Below, in pieces: positions 46,349 through 55,972 of a stretch of 64,000 nucleotides of DNA (position 1 is the stretch's first letter; each line of letters begins with the position of its first letter). Under the pieces are notes generated by a model. The model saw only the letters and a program-made list of their open reading frames with translations. It ran no database searches and was not told where the DNA came from. A program made the position numbers and the translations under genes. Source of the DNA: Agromyces bracchium (GTDB taxonomy: Bacteria; Actinomycetota; Actinomycetes; Actinomycetales; Microbacteriaceae); contig NZ_WMLB01000019.1 in NCBI RefSeq assembly GCF_009709675.1, forward strand, positions 124,001 to 188,000. Direction: 5' to 3'.

Positions 46349-48184
46349 GTGATCGAGTTCACCACCGCGCCCCTGGTCCCCGCCGACCCCGACGCGAACA
46401 CCACAGACCTGCTGGTCGACCGGGTCAAGGCGACGCCCGACTCGGTGCTCTTCTCCCTGCCGACCGCCGGTGGCGGGTGGAGCCCGGTCACGACGCGCGA
46501 ATTCCACGAGCAGGTCGTCCGCCTGGCGAAGGGCCTCGTCGCCGCGGGCATCCAGCCTGGCGACAAGATCGGGCTGATGAGCAAGACCCGGTACGAGTGG
46601 ACGCTGATCGACTTCGCGGCGTGGTTCGCCGGCGCGATCCTCGTGCCCGTGTACGAGACGAGCTCGCCCGCCCAGGTGCGCTGGAACCTCGGCGACTCCG
46701 GGGCGATCGCGGTCATCCTCGAGACGGCCGACCACTTCGCACGGTTCGACGAGGTGCACCCCGATCTCCCGGCGATCCGCAACGTCTGGCAGATCGACCT
46801 CGGCGACCTCGACAAGCTCGCCGCGTCGGGCACCGACGTTCCCGACGAGGAGATCGAGCGACGCCGCAACCTCGCCGTGGGCTCCGACATCGCCACGCTG
46901 ATCTACACCTCGGGCTCCACGGGCAAGCCCAAGGGCTGCGTGCTCACCCACGCGAACTTCGTCGAGCTCTGCCGCAACTCGGCGGTCGCGCTCGAGGAGG
47001 TCGTGCTCGACCCGAACGGCGCCTCGACCCTGCTGTTCATCACCACGGCGCACATCTTCGCCCGTTTCATCTCGGTGCTCTGCGTGCACGCGGGCGTCCG
47101 CGTCGGCCACCAGCCCGACACCAAGCAGCTGCTCCCCTCGCTCGGCAGCTTCAAGCCGACCTTCCTCCTCGCGGTCCCCCGCGTCTTCGAGAAGGTCTAC
47201 AACGTGTCGGAGCAGAAGGCCGAGGCCGGCGGCAAGGGCAAGATCTTCCACGCCGCAGCCGAGACCGCCGTCGCCTACTCCACCGCTCAGGAGTCGGGCG
47301 CGAAGATCCCGCTCGGGCTGAAGCTGAAGTTCGCGCTCTTCGACCGACTGGTCTTCTCGAAGCTGCGTACTGCCATGGGCGGCAACGTCAAGTACGCCGT
47401 CTCCGGCTCGGCGCCGCTCGGCCCCCGACTCGGCCACTTCTACCACGCGCTCGGCATCACCATCCTCGAGGGCTACGGCCTCACCGAGACCACTGCACCG
47501 GCGACCGTCAACCTCGCCCACCGGTCCAAGATCGGCACCGTCGGACCGGCGCTGCCGGGCGTGTCGGTTCGGCTCGCCGACGACGGCGAGATCCAGGTCA
47601 AGGGCATCAACGTCTTCAAGGAGTACTGGAAGAACCCGGCGGCCACGGCCGAGACCTTCGACGGCGAGTGGTTCAAGACGGGCGACGTCGGCGCCTTCGA
47701 TGCCGACGGCTTCCTCACGATCACCGGCCGGAAGAAGGAGATCATCGTCACCGCCGGCGGCAAGAACGTCGCGCCGGCCGCCCTCGAGGACCCGATCCGG
47801 GCGAACCCGCTCGTCGGACAGGTCGTCGTGGTCGGCGACCAGAAACCGTTCATCTCGGCACTGGTCACGCTCGACCCCGAGATGCTCCCGGTCTGGCTGA
47901 ACAACCACGGCGAGGACGCCGGGATGAGCGTCCACGAGGCCGCGAAGAGCCCGATGGTCCTCGCCGAGGTGCAGCGGGCGATCGACGCCGCGAACGAGAA
48001 CGTCTCCCGTGCCGAATCGATCCGCAAGTTCGTGATCCTGCCGACCGAGTTCACCGAGGAGAGCGGTCACCTCACGCCGAAGATGAGCATCAAGCGCAAC
48101 GTCATCCTCGAGGACTTCTCCGCCGAGATCGACGGGCTCTACTCGGGGGCGCCGGCGACCGAGGGCCACTCGATCATCAGCTGA
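46349..48184 (+). CDS. Long-chain fatty acid-CoA ligase (FadD15-like)
   Basis: AMP-forming acyl-CoA synthetase of 611 residues. AAGGAG precedes the GTG at 46349. The AMP motif YTSGSTGKPKG is at about 186-196, with GYGLTETTAPATVN, FKTGDVGAFDADGFLTITGR and the C-terminal GGKNVAPAALED region. Overall it resembles mycobacterial FadD15 (Rv2187), which lies at the matching end of the syntenic block. It should activate long-chain fatty acids for lipid synthesis or breakdown. Confidence 0.94.
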   Translation: MIEFTTAPLVPADPDANTTDLLVDRVKATPDSVLFSLPTAGGGWSPVTTREFHEQVVRLAKGLVAAGIQPGDKIGLMSKTRYEWTLIDFAAWFAGAILVPVYETSSPAQVRWNLGDSGAIAVILETADHFARFDEVHPDLPAIRNVWQIDLGDLDKLAASGTDVPDEEIERRRNLAVGSDIATLIYTSGSTGKPKGCVLTHANFVELCRNSAVALEEVVLDPNGASTLLFITTAHIFARFISVLCVHAGVRVGHQPDTKQLLPSLGSFKPTFLLAVPRVFEKVYNVSEQKAEAGGKGKIFHAAAETAVAYSTAQESGAKIPLGLKLKFALFDRLVFSKLRTAMGGNVKYAVSGSAPLGPRLGHFYHALGITILEGYGLTETTAPATVNLAHRSKIGTVGPALPGVSVRLADDGEIQVKGINVFKEYWKNPAATAETFDGEWFKTGDVGAFDADGFLTITGRKKEIIVTAGGKNVAPAALEDPIRANPLVGQVVVVGDQKPFISALVTLDPEMLPVWLNNHGEDAGMSVHEAAKSPMVLAEVQRAIDAANENVSRAESIRKFVILPTEFTEESGHLTPKMSIKRNVILEDFSAEIDGLYSGAPATEGHSIIS

Positions 48185-48198
48185 CCCGACCTCGAAAC

Positions 48199-48264
48199 GG
48201 ATGCCCCGCGGCTCGCGCCGCGGGGCATCCGTCATCTCCGCCTGCCCGCCCGGGCGGGCAGGCG
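48199..48264. terminator. Two tandem perfect hairpins, fadD-like / def
   Basis: First hairpin 48199-48230: a 14-bp perfect stem beginning GGATGCCCCGCGGC around TCGC. Second 48239-48264: a 12-bp perfect stem beginning CGCCTGCCCGCC around CG. They lie between convergent stops at 48184 and 48275, one plausibly serving each direction. Confidence 0.75.
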
Positions 48265-48274
48265 CACGGTCGAC

Positions 48275-48766
48275 TCAGAACCAGTCGGATTCGCGCACGG
48301 CACGCATCGCCGCGCGACGCTCGTCCTTCTCGAGGCGATCGAGGTAGAGCACGCCGTCGAGGTGGTCGGTCTCGTGCTGGAGCGCCTGAGCCATGAGCCC
48401 TTCACCGGCCAACTCGATCTCGTTGCCGTCGAGGTCGATGCCGCGCACCCGCGCGAAGGGATGCCGCGGCGTCTTGTGCCAGAGCCCTGGAACCGACAGG
48501 CAGCCCTCGTCGACGAGTTCGGGGTCGCCCACGACCTCGACGAGGACCGGGTTGATGATGTAGCCGATCTCCCCGTCGACGTTGTAGCTGAACACGCGGA
48601 GGTTCACGCCGATCTGGGGAGCCGCGACACCCGCGCGCCCGGGAAGCCGGACGCTGTCGACGAGGTCTTCGACGAGGGATCGGACGCGGTCGTCGACGAG
48701 GTCGACGGGGCTCGAGACGGTCTTCAGGACGGGGTCGCCGAACAGGCGAATGGGACGTTCCGGCAA
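48275..48766 (-). CDS. def: Peptide deformylase
   Basis: Metallohydrolase removing the N-formyl group from nascent proteins. It has 163 residues. All three motifs are present: [16 protein letters not shown] with the metal cysteine, and QHETDHLDG with the HExxDH metal site. It starts with an unusual TTG at 48766 preceded by GGAGC. It follows the MinD-like gene on the same strand with 13 nt between. Confidence 0.96.
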   Translation of the reverse strand: MPERPIRLFGDPVLKTVSSPVDLVDDRVRSLVEDLVDSVRLPGRAGVAAPQIGVNLRVFSYNVDGEIGYIINPVLVEVVGDPELVDEGCLSVPGLWHKTPRHPFARVRGIDLDGNEIELAGEGLMAQALQHETDHLDGVLYLDRLEKDERRAAMRAVRESDWF

Positions 48767-48779
48767 TGGTGCTCCGTGT

Positions 48780-50141
48780 TCAGTGCCCGCGTTCGACGGG
48801 CAGGCCTTCCACCACGAGGGCGGCGAGTTCGCGGGCCGAGTGCTGGGTCACCGGACGCAGGTCGCTCCAGTTCACCACCGACCCCGCTGCGAGCTGCGGG
48901 TCGTACGGGATCCGCACGATCTCGCGCACGCGAGACTGGAAGTGGGCCTCGATCTCGTCGACCTTGACGAGGTGCGTGCCCTGCGTGGCCAGGTTGATCG
49001 CGACGACGGCATTGCGGACGAGTTCGCCGTACCCGTTCGCCTCGAGCCACGTCAGCGTCTCGCTGGCGAGCCGCGCCTCGTCGACGCTGCCGCCCGAGAC
49101 GATCACGATCGAGTCGGCCCGCTGCAGCGTCGCCCGCATCACCGAGTGGACGATCCCCGTGCCGCAGTCGGTGAGCACGAGCGAGTAGTACCGTGCCGCG
49201 AGCCCGGCGACGACGTTGTAGTCGTTGTCGTCGAACGCTTCGGACAACGTGGGATCGGTATCCGAGGCGAGGATGTCGAGTCGCGTCTCGTCCCGCGAGA
49301 CGAACCTCGAGAAGTCGGTGTACCCACCGATCGACGACGCCTTCGCGACGACGTCGCGCACCGTCTCCCTCGTCTGCCGGTCGACGCGTTCCGCGAGGGT
49401 GCCCCGGTCGGGGTTCGCGTCGATCGCGATGATCCGGTCGTCCCGCGCGTCGGCGAGGGCCATGCCGAGAAGCGCGGTCACGGTCGTCTTGCCGACGCCG
49501 CCCTTGCGCGTGAGGACCGGGACGAAGCGCGCCCCGCCCTCGAAGCGACGACGGATGCGCTCGCTCATCTCCTTGTGGGCTCGGACCTTCGCCGAGTCGC
49601 CGAGGTTGACCAGGTGGAAGGTGGCCTCGTAGAGGAGACGGTTCATGCCGCCCTGAGGCGCCGGTCGCGTCGTGCGGTTGAGGTCGATCAGGCGGTCCGC
49701 CGTCAGCGACTCCGCGGTCTCCGGCACCTCGGCCGGAACGACCGCCGACTCGCCGTCGGCGACGATCGCGACATGCGAGCCCGTATCGGTCGTGACCCGC
49801 TCGCGACGCAGCCGCGCACCGTCGGCGGCGAGGAGCGCGCCATACGGCGACGTGTCGTGTCGGCCGGCGGAGCGGTAGCCGGCTCCCGCCAGCGCGGGAA
49901 CCACGTCGACTGAGGTGGTACCCGTCGTCACCGCCGTCAGGTCGCCCGGGTCGACGGCGACGTCGTCGATCGCCACCGCCACCTCGTCGTCGGGCATGAC
50001 CCGAGCCGGAGCCGGTGGAAGGTCGACGTGGACATCGACGTCGTCGGCCGCGTGCGCACCGCCCGACCGCGCACGGTCGGCAGTGGTCCGGGAGACGGGG
50101 CGGCGAGTGCCGCGGTTCGGATCGTCATCGTGCTCTGCCAC
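48780..50141 (-). CDS. MinD/ParA-family ATPase with long N-terminal extension
   Basis: P-loop ATPase with a deviant Walker A motif, [10 protein letters not shown] at 211-220, and further motifs [17 protein letters not shown] and [11 protein letters not shown] start after GAGGAGGGG; 453 residues. The first 165 or so residues are low-complexity and acidic, unlike chromosomal ParA. The architecture recalls the exported-system-associated MinD-like proteins of actinobacteria (EspI-like), but no type VII secretion genes are in view. Partner and role unknown. It is upstream of def and downstream of pyc on the same strand. Confidence 0.8.
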   Translation of the reverse strand: MAEHDDDPNRGTRRPVSRTTADRARSGGAHAADDVDVHVDLPPAPARVMPDDEVAVAIDDVAVDPGDLTAVTTGTTSVDVVPALAGAGYRSAGRHDTSPYGALLAADGARLRRERVTTDTGSHVAIVADGESAVVPAEVPETAESLTADRLIDLNRTTRPAPQGGMNRLLYEATFHLVNLGDSAKVRAHKEMSERIRRRFEGGARFVPVLTRKGGVGKTTVTALLGMALADARDDRIIAIDANPDRGTLAERVDRQTRETVRDVVAKASSIGGYTDFSRFVSRDETRLDILASDTDPTLSEAFDDNDYNVVAGLAARYYSLVLTDCGTGIVHSVMRATLQRADSIVIVSGGSVDEARLASETLTWLEANGYGELVRNAVVAINLATQGTHLVKVDEIEAHFQSRVREIVRIPYDPQLAAGSVVNWSDLRPVTQHSARELAALVVEGLPVERGH

Positions 50142-50178
50142 CGATTCCCCTCCTCATCAGTGCGGAACAGTCCCGAGT

Positions 50179-53100
50179 CTAACCCGGGCGTACGACGACG
50201 AGCAGATCACCCGCCTCCACCTGCTGGGTCTTCGGGATGGCGACCCGCTCGACGACGCCGGCGACCGGCGACGTGATCGCGGCCTCCATCTTCATCGCCT
50301 CGATGGATGCCACGGCCTGTCCCGCCTCGATCTCGGCACCGGCCTCGACCTGCAGGGTCACCACGCCGGAGAACGGCGCCGCGATGTGACCGGGCTGCGA
50401 GGCATCCGCCTTCTCGGCCGCCCGGGACTCGACGGTGATGCTTCGGTCTCGGACGAACACCGGCCGGAGCTGGCCGTTCAGGATCGTCATCACGGTGCGC
50501 ATGCCCTTGTCGTCGGCCTCGCCGATCGCCTCGAGACCGGCGTAGAGGCGGACGCCCCGGTCGATCTCGACGACGTGCTCGGAGCCGGGACGCAGTCCGT
50601 ACAGGTAGTCCGCGGTGTCGACGACCGACAGGTCGCCGAACAGCTCTCGGATCTGCTCGAACTGGCGCGTCGGCGCGGGGAACAGCAGCGAGTTGAGCAG
50701 CGCCTGCCGCTCGACCCCGGGCTCGGCGAGCCCGCGACGCTGCGCGTGCGTGAGTTCCGTGACCCCGACGCGGACGTCGCGACCCGCGAGCACCTTCGTG
50801 CGGAACGGCTCGGGCCAGCCGCCCGGCAGGTCGCCGAGCTCTCCGGCCATGAAGCCGATGACCGAGTCGGGTACGTCGTACTTCTCGGGGTTCTCCGCGA
50901 AGTCGGCCGGGTCGGCCTTGACGGCCGCGAGGTGCAGGGCGAGGTCGCCGACCACCTTCGACGACGGCGTCACCTTCGGCACGCGGCCGAGGATCTCGTT
51001 CGCCGCGGCGTACATGTCCTCGATGAGCTCGAAGTCGTCGGCGAGCCCCAGGGCGATCGCCTGCTGGCGGAGGTTCGACAGTTGGCCGCCGGGGATCTCG
51101 TGGTGGTACACGCGACCGGTCGGGCCGGGCAGGCCCGACTCGAACGGACGGTAGATCCGTCGGACGGCCTCCCAGTACGGCTCGAGGTCGGACACCGCGT
51201 CGAGCGGGATCCCGGTGTCGCGGTCGGTGTGCGCGAGCGCGGCGACGAGCGCGGACGCCGAGGGCTGGCTCGTGGTCCCCGCCATGGGCGCGCTGGCGAC
51301 GTCGACCGCGTCGACCCCGGCCCGGCTGGCCGCGAGCAGCGTCGCGAGCTGACCGCCGGCGGTGTCGTGCGTGTGCAGGTGCACGGGCAGGTCGAACCGC
51401 TCGCGGAGGGCTGCGACGAGCTTCTCCGCCGCGGCCGGGCGGAGCAGGCCCGCCATGTCCTTGATCGCGAGCACGTGGGCGCCGGCGGCGACGATCTCGT
51501 CGGCGAGACGGAGGTAGTAGTCGAGCGTGTAGAGGTCCTCGCGCGGGTCGAGCAGGTCGCCGGTGTAGCAGACCGCGACCTCGGCGATCGCGGTCTCCGT
51601 GGCGAGGACGGCCTCGATCGCCGGACGCATCTGCGCGACGTCGTTCAGCGCATCGAAGATGCGGAAGATGTCGACGCCCGTCGTCGCCGCCTCCTGCACG
51701 AACGCGTCGGTGACCTCGGTCGGGTACGGCGTGTAGCCGACGGTGTTGCGGCCGCGCAGCAGCATCTGGATGTTGATGTTCGGCAGCGCCTCGCGCAGCG
51801 CGCCGAGCCGCTCCCACGGGTCCTCGCCGAGGAAGCGCAGCGCGACGTCGTAGGTCGCCCCACCCCAGGCCTCGACCGAGAGCAGCTGCGGCGTCATCCG
51901 GGCGACGTACGGCGCGACCGCGACGAGGTCCTTCGTCCGGACGCGCGTCGCGAGGAGCGACTGGTGGGCGTCGCGGAACGTCGTCTCGGTGACGGCGAGC
52001 GGCGTCTGGGCGCGGAGCGCCGCCGCGAAGCCGGTCGGTCCGAGCTCGAGCAGGCGCTGACGCGAGCCGGCCGGAGCGGGTGCCGTCAGGTCGATCTCGG
52101 GCAGCTTCTCGGCGGGCGACACGGTCGTCGGCGCCGGGCCGTTCGGCTGGTTGACCGTGACGTCGGCCAGCCAGTTCAGGATCTTCGTGCCGCGGTCCTT
52201 CGAGACCCGCCCGCGCACGAGCTGCGGTCGCTCGTCGATGAAGGAGGTGCTGAGGTCGCCGCTCATGAAGTGCGGGTCGTCCATCACCGCCTGGAGGAAC
52301 GGGATGTTGGTGGACACGCCGCGGATCCGGAACTCGGCGAGGGCGCGCTTCGTGCGCGTGACCGCCTGCTGGTAGTCGCGGCCCCGGCAGATGAGCTTCG
52401 CCAGCATGGAGTCGAAGTGCGGGCTGATCTGCGCGCCCGGGTTGACCGTGCCGCCGTCGAGGCGGATGCCCGCGCCGCCCGGCGAGCGGTACGTCGTGAT
52501 CTTGCCCGTATCGGGACGGAAGTTCGCGGTCGGGTCCTCGGTCGTGATGCGGCACTGCAGCGCCGCGCCGCGCAGGTGGATCCGGTCCTGCGTCAGGCCG
52601 AGGTCCTCGAGGCTCTCCCCCGCCGCGATGCGCATCTGCGCGACGACGAGGTCGACGTCGGTGACCTCCTCGGTCACGGTGTGCTCGACCTGGATGCGCG
52701 GGTTCATCTCGATGAAGACGTGCTGGCCGGCGCGCTCGCCCGCCGTGTCGAGCAGGAACTCGACCGTGCCGGCGTTCGCGTACCCGATCGACTTCGCGAA
52801 CGCGACCGCATCGCGGTAGAGCGACTCGCGGACGTCGTCGGCGAGGTTCGGCGCCGGAGCGATCTCGACGACCTTCTGGTGGCGCCGCTGGACCGAGCAG
52901 TCGCGCTCGAAGAGGTGCACGGTCTCGCCCGTGGCATCCGCCAGCACCTGCACCTCGATGTGTCGGGGACGGAGGACGGCCTGCTCGAGGAACATGGTCG
53001 GGTCGCCGAAGGCGCTGTCGGCCTCGCGCATCGCCTCCTCGAGGGAGCGGCGCAGGTCCTCGCGACGGTCGACGCGACGCATTCCGCGGCCGCCGCCGCC

Positions 53101-53583
53101 CGCCACGGCCTTCGCGAAGATCGGGAAGCCGATCTCGTCGGCCTGCGCGAGGAGCGCCTCGACGTCGGTCGACGGCTCGGTCGACTTCAGCACCGGCACG
53201 CCCGCCGCGATGGCCTGCTGCTTCGCGGTCACCTTGTTGCCCGCCATCTCGAGCACGCGAGTGGGCGGACCGATGAAGGTGATGCCGGCGTCGGCCGCGG
53301 CCTGCGCCAACTCGGGGTTCTCCGACAGGAAGCCGTACCCCGGGTAGATCGCGTCCGCGCCCGACTCCTTCGCGACGCGGATGATCTCCGACACGTCGAG
53401 GTAGGCGCGAACCGGATGACCCTGCTCGCCGATCTGGTACGCCTCGTCGGCCTTCAGCCGGTGCAGCGAGTTGCGGTCTTCATACGGAAAGACGGCGACG
53501 GTCTTCGCACCGAGTTCGACGGCGGCACGGAACGCGCGAATGGCGATCTCACCGCGATTGGCGACCAGGATCTTCGAGAACAT
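50179..53583 (-). CDS. pyc: Pyruvate carboxylase
   Basis: Biotin enzyme converting pyruvate to oxaloacetate to replenish the TCA cycle. The ATG at 53583 (MFSKILVANRGEIAIR) gives 1134 residues. The order is biotin carboxylase (GGGGRGMRRV, MNPRIQVEHTVTE), carboxyltransferase (TTFRDAHQSLLATRVRT, HTHDTAGG), and the biotin carrier with biotinyl Lys1098 in EAMKMEA. The single-chain form is complete. Divergent from the orphan parA gene. Confidence 0.98.
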   Translation of the reverse strand: MFSKILVANRGEIAIRAFRAAVELGAKTVAVFPYEDRNSLHRLKADEAYQIGEQGHPVRAYLDVSEIIRVAKESGADAIYPGYGFLSENPELAQAAADAGITFIGPPTRVLEMAGNKVTAKQQAIAAGVPVLKSTEPSTDVEALLAQADEIGFPIFAKAVAGGGGRGMRRVDRREDLRRSLEEAMREADSAFGDPTMFLEQAVLRPRHIEVQVLADATGETVHLFERDCSVQRRHQKVVEIAPAPNLADDVRESLYRDAVAFAKSIGYANAGTVEFLLDTAGERAGQHVFIEMNPRIQVEHTVTEEVTDVDLVVAQMRIAAGESLEDLGLTQDRIHLRGAALQCRITTEDPTANFRPDTGKITTYRSPGGAGIRLDGGTVNPGAQISPHFDSMLAKLICRGRDYQQAVTRTKRALAEFRIRGVSTNIPFLQAVMDDPHFMSGDLSTSFIDERPQLVRGRVSKDRGTKILNWLADVTVNQPNGPAPTTVSPAEKLPEIDLTAPAPAGSRQRLLELGPTGFAAALRAQTPLAVTETTFRDAHQSLLATRVRTKDLVAVAPYVARMTPQLLSVEAWGGATYDVALRFLGEDPWERLGALREALPNINIQMLLRGRNTVGYTPYPTEVTDAFVQEAATTGVDIFRIFDALNDVAQMRPAIEAVLATETAIAEVAVCYTGDLLDPREDLYTLDYYLRLADEIVAAGAHVLAIKDMAGLLRPAAAEKLVAALRERFDLPVHLHTHDTAGGQLATLLAASRAGVDAVDVASAPMAGTTSQPSASALVAALAHTDRDTGIPLDAVSDLEPYWEAVRRIYRPFESGLPGPTGRVYHHEIPGGQLSNLRQQAIALGLADDFELIEDMYAAANEILGRVPKVTPSSKVVGDLALHLAAVKADPADFAENPEKYDVPDSVIGFMAGELGDLPGGWPEPFRTKVLAGRDVRVGVTELTHAQRRGLAEPGVERQALLNSLLFPAPTRQFEQIRELFGDLSVVDTADYLYGLRPGSEHVVEIDRGVRLYAGLEAIGEADDKGMRTVMTILNGQLRPVFVRDRSITVESRAAEKADASQPGHIAAPFSGVVTLQVEAGAEIEAGQAVASIEAMKMEAAITSPVAGVVERVAIPKTQQVEAGDLLVVVRPG

Positions 53584-53647
53584 GCAGGCCTTTCCGATGG
53601 GGGTCTTCCGCACAGCGAACATTTAGGTATCGCCGTGCGAGTAACGG

Positions 53648-53653
53648 TAACGT
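53648..53653 (+). promoter_or_regulatory. -10-like element of the parA-like gene
   Basis: TAACGT ends 8 nt before the GTG at 53662, giving a leaderless or nearly leaderless message. No ribosome site is visible. Confidence 0.35.
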
Positions 53654-53661
53654 ATTCGCTC

Positions 53662-54501
53662 GTGCACGTTCTCTCGGTCAGTTCCCTGAAGGGCGGGGTC
53701 GGCAAGACCACCGTCACCCTCGGGCTGGCGTCGGCCGCCTTCGCGCGAGGCGTGCGAACACTGGTCGTCGACCTCGACCCGCAGTCCGACGTCTCGACGG
53801 GCATGGACATCCAGGTGTCCGGCCACCTCAACGTCGCCGACGTACTCGCGTCGCCGAAGGAGAAGATCGTCCGCTCGGCGATCGCTCCCAGCGGATGGAC
53901 GAGGTCCAACCCGCAATCGACCATCGACGTCATGATCGGCAGCCCGTCGGCGATCAACTACGACGGGCCGCACCCGTCGATCCGCGACATCTGGAAGCTC
54001 GAGGAGGCGCTCGCCAACGTCGAGTCCGACTACGAGCTGGTCCTCATCGACTGCGCGCCGTCCCTGAACGCCCTGACCCGGACCGCCTGGGCCGCGAGCG
54101 ACCGCGTCGCGGTCGTCACCGAGCCCGGCCTGTTCTCCGTGGCGGCCGCCGATCGCGCGCTCCGCGCCATCGAGGAGATCCGGCGCGGGCTCTCCCCCCG
54201 CCTGCAGCCCCTCGGCATCATCGTGAACCGCGCGCGCGTGCAGTCGCTCGAACACCAGTTCCGCATCAAGGAGCTGCGCGACATGTTCGGCCCGCTCGTG
54301 CTCAGCCCGCAGCTGCCGGAACGCACCTCCCTCCAGCAGGCGCAAGGGGCCGCGAAGCCGCTGCACATGTGGCCGGGCGAGAGCGCGGAAGAGATGTCGA
54401 GTCACTTCGACCATCTGCTCGACCGCGTGCTGCGCGCCGCTCGGATCGGCGACTACGGACAGTCGCCCGCCGCGCAGATGGAGCTCGACGCCCCGCGCTG
54501 A
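53662..54501 (+). CDS. ParA-family ATPase (orphan)
   Basis: ParA/Soj-type ATPase of 279 residues. The GTG at 53662 gives [17 protein letters not shown], with Lys10 and Lys15 of the deviant Walker A motif, followed by VVDLDPQSDVSTG and VLIDCAPSLNALT. No parB follows; the next gene is a convergent MerR regulator. It is similar in type to Rv1708, which in mycobacteria precedes scpA/scpB, but those genes are not here. The long in-frame extension upstream is antisense to pyc and is not coding. A role in chromosome or cargo positioning is a family-based guess. Confidence 0.88.
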   Translation: MHVLSVSSLKGGVGKTTVTLGLASAAFARGVRTLVVDLDPQSDVSTGMDIQVSGHLNVADVLASPKEKIVRSAIAPSGWTRSNPQSTIDVMIGSPSAINYDGPHPSIRDIWKLEEALANVESDYELVLIDCAPSLNALTRTAWAASDRVAVVTEPGLFSVAAADRALRAIEEIRRGLSPRLQPLGIIVNRARVQSLEHQFRIKELRDMFGPLVLSPQLPERTSLQQAQGAAKPLHMWPGESAEEMSSHFDHLLDRVLRAARIGDYGQSPAAQMELDAPR

Positions 54502-54614
54502 GTCGTGCGGGCGACGTCACACGACGTCATGTTCCGCGCGCGAACACGGTCGCCGCGCCGATCACGTCGATCGCGCGCGGACTCGATCGCGGCCGGACAC
54601 GGGCGCAGGTGGCG

Positions 54615-55169
54615 TCAGGAGATCCTGCGCGACGCGCGCGCCCGGCGCGCAGCCAGTTCGTCGACGTGGTCGGCCTGCTGCGTGTCGAGTTCGACGAGCG
54701 TGGACTCGACCTCGCGCAGCACCTTCCCGACCGCGATGCCGAAGACGCCCTGCCCGCGGTTGACGAGGTCGATGACCTCGTCGTCGGACGTGCACAGGTA
54801 CACGCTCGCGCCATCGCTCATGAGGGTCGTCTGGGCGAGGTCGTCGATCCCCGCCTCGCGCAACTGGGTCACGGCGACGCGGATCTGCTGGAGCGAGATG
54901 CCCGTGTCGAGCAGACGCTTCACCAGCTTCAGGACCAGGATGTCGCGGAAGCCGTACAGCCGCTGCGAGCCGGAGCCCGCTGCGCCGCGCACCGTGGGCT
55001 CGACGAGCTGGGTCCGAGCCCAGTAATCGAGCTGCCGGTAGCTGATGCCCGCGGCCCTGGCGGCGACCGCGCCCCGATAGCCGGTGCCGTCGTCGTGCTC
55101 CGGGAGGCCGTCGGTGAAGAGCAGTCCGAGGTCGTAGCGTGTTCGTTCGCTCCGATCGAGCTCGGTCAT
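54615..55169 (-). CDS. MerR-family regulator (Rv1830-like)
   Basis: MerR-type DNA-binding protein of 184 residues. The helix-turn-helix region is YRGAVAARAAGISYRQLDYW, followed by YGFRDILVLKLVKRLLDTGI and a C-terminal coiled region. There are no metal-binding cysteines of the classic MerR type. With the FtsR-like and GarA-like genes just upstream, it matches the mycobacterial order Rv1827-Rv1828-Rv1830; the Rv1829 nuclease gene is missing between them. Targets unknown. Confidence 0.88.
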   Translation of the reverse strand: MTELDRSERTRYDLGLLFTDGLPEHDDGTGYRGAVAARAAGISYRQLDYWARTQLVEPTVRGAAGSGSQRLYGFRDILVLKLVKRLLDTGISLQQIRVAVTQLREAGIDDLAQTTLMSDGASVYLCTSDDEVIDLVNRGQGVFGIAVGKVLREVESTLVELDTQQADHVDELAARRARASRRIS

Positions 55170-55279
55170 CCGATCGCCCCTCTACTCTCGTCGTCGCCGC
55201 GGCGGCGCGGAGTCAACGCTACCCACGCCGACCATCGGAGTCGAGGACATCGGGCCGAACGTCACGGCGTGTCGCCCGC

Positions 55280-55972
55280 TCAGTGCGCGTGGCGGTCGAG
55301 CGTGTCGCGCAGCACCGCGGCATGGACGACCGCGAGGCGATCGCCCAGTTCCCTCGCGCGCTCCGCGCTCCGGGCACGCCCGGCGGGGTCGGGGCGCCGC
55401 TCGGGGGCGATCGCCCGTTCGACGAGCTCGGCCTGACGCTCCACCGATGCGCGCAGTCCCCGCAGGTGACGCGGCTCGATTCCACTCGCGCGCAACGCGG
55501 CCAGCGCCGCGAGCAGGTCCCTCGCCTCGGGGCCGTAGACCTCGGCGGGACGGATGAGCGAGGCGCCGATGGCCTCGTCGAGCAGCGCGGCAGGGGCGCC
55601 GGCGGCGCGGAGGAGTTCGTCACGGGAGTATCGGGGCGCGGTCGCTCGGAACGCCGCCGCATCGACGACGCCGGGCAGTGCGGGCGTGCGGCCCGCGTCG
55701 ATCTCGTCGAGGTGCGCCCGGATGACCTTCAACGGGAGGTAGTGGTCGCGCTGCATCGAGAGCACGACCGTGATCCGCTCGATGTCGGCCGGCGAGAACT
55801 TGCGGTATCCCGCCGCCGTGCGGGCGGGCGTGATGAGGCCCTGTTCCTCGAGGAAGCGGAGCTTCGACGGGGTCAGTTCCGGGAACTCCGGTTGGAGTCT
55901 CGCCAGGACCTGGCCGATGCCGAGCAGCGGCGGGGCGTGAGCCGGACGCCGCGCCGCGGCGCCCTCGCTCAC
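55280..55972 (-). CDS. ftsR: MerR-family regulator FtsR-like (Rv1828-like)
   Basis: MerR-type regulator of 230 residues. The winged helix covers about 17-85 (LGIGQVLARLQPEFPELTPS, LRFLEEQGLITPARTAAGYR). The C-terminal part is helical and alanine-rich. Corynebacterium FtsR in this family activates ftsZ. Its GTG start overlaps the GarA-like stop by 4 nt, so the two are coupled. A regulatory link to the ftsZ promoter in this window is inferred from the family. Confidence 0.87.
   Translation of the reverse strand: MSEGAAARRPAHAPPLLGIGQVLARLQPEFPELTPSKLRFLEEQGLITPARTAAGYRKFSPADIERITVVLSMQRDHYLPLKVIRAHLDEIDAGRTPALPGVVDAAAFRATAPRYSRDELLRAAGAPAALLDEAIGASLIRPAEVYGPEARDLLAALAALRASGIEPRHLRGLRASVERQAELVERAIAPERRPDPAGRARSAERARELGDRLAVVHAAVLRDTLDRHAH

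Noticed and set aside
49915..54501. A 1528-codon plus-strand open frame
   Set aside because: Only the last 280 codons (from 53662) are a gene, the ParA-like ATPase. The rest is antisense to pyc and the MinD-like gene and has the charged, repetitive composition of GC-rich shadow frames.
54513..54528. GACGTC repeated twice after the parA-like gene as an operator or terminator
   Set aside because: GACGTC is a self-complementary hexamer common in this composition; the spacing gives no convincing stem.
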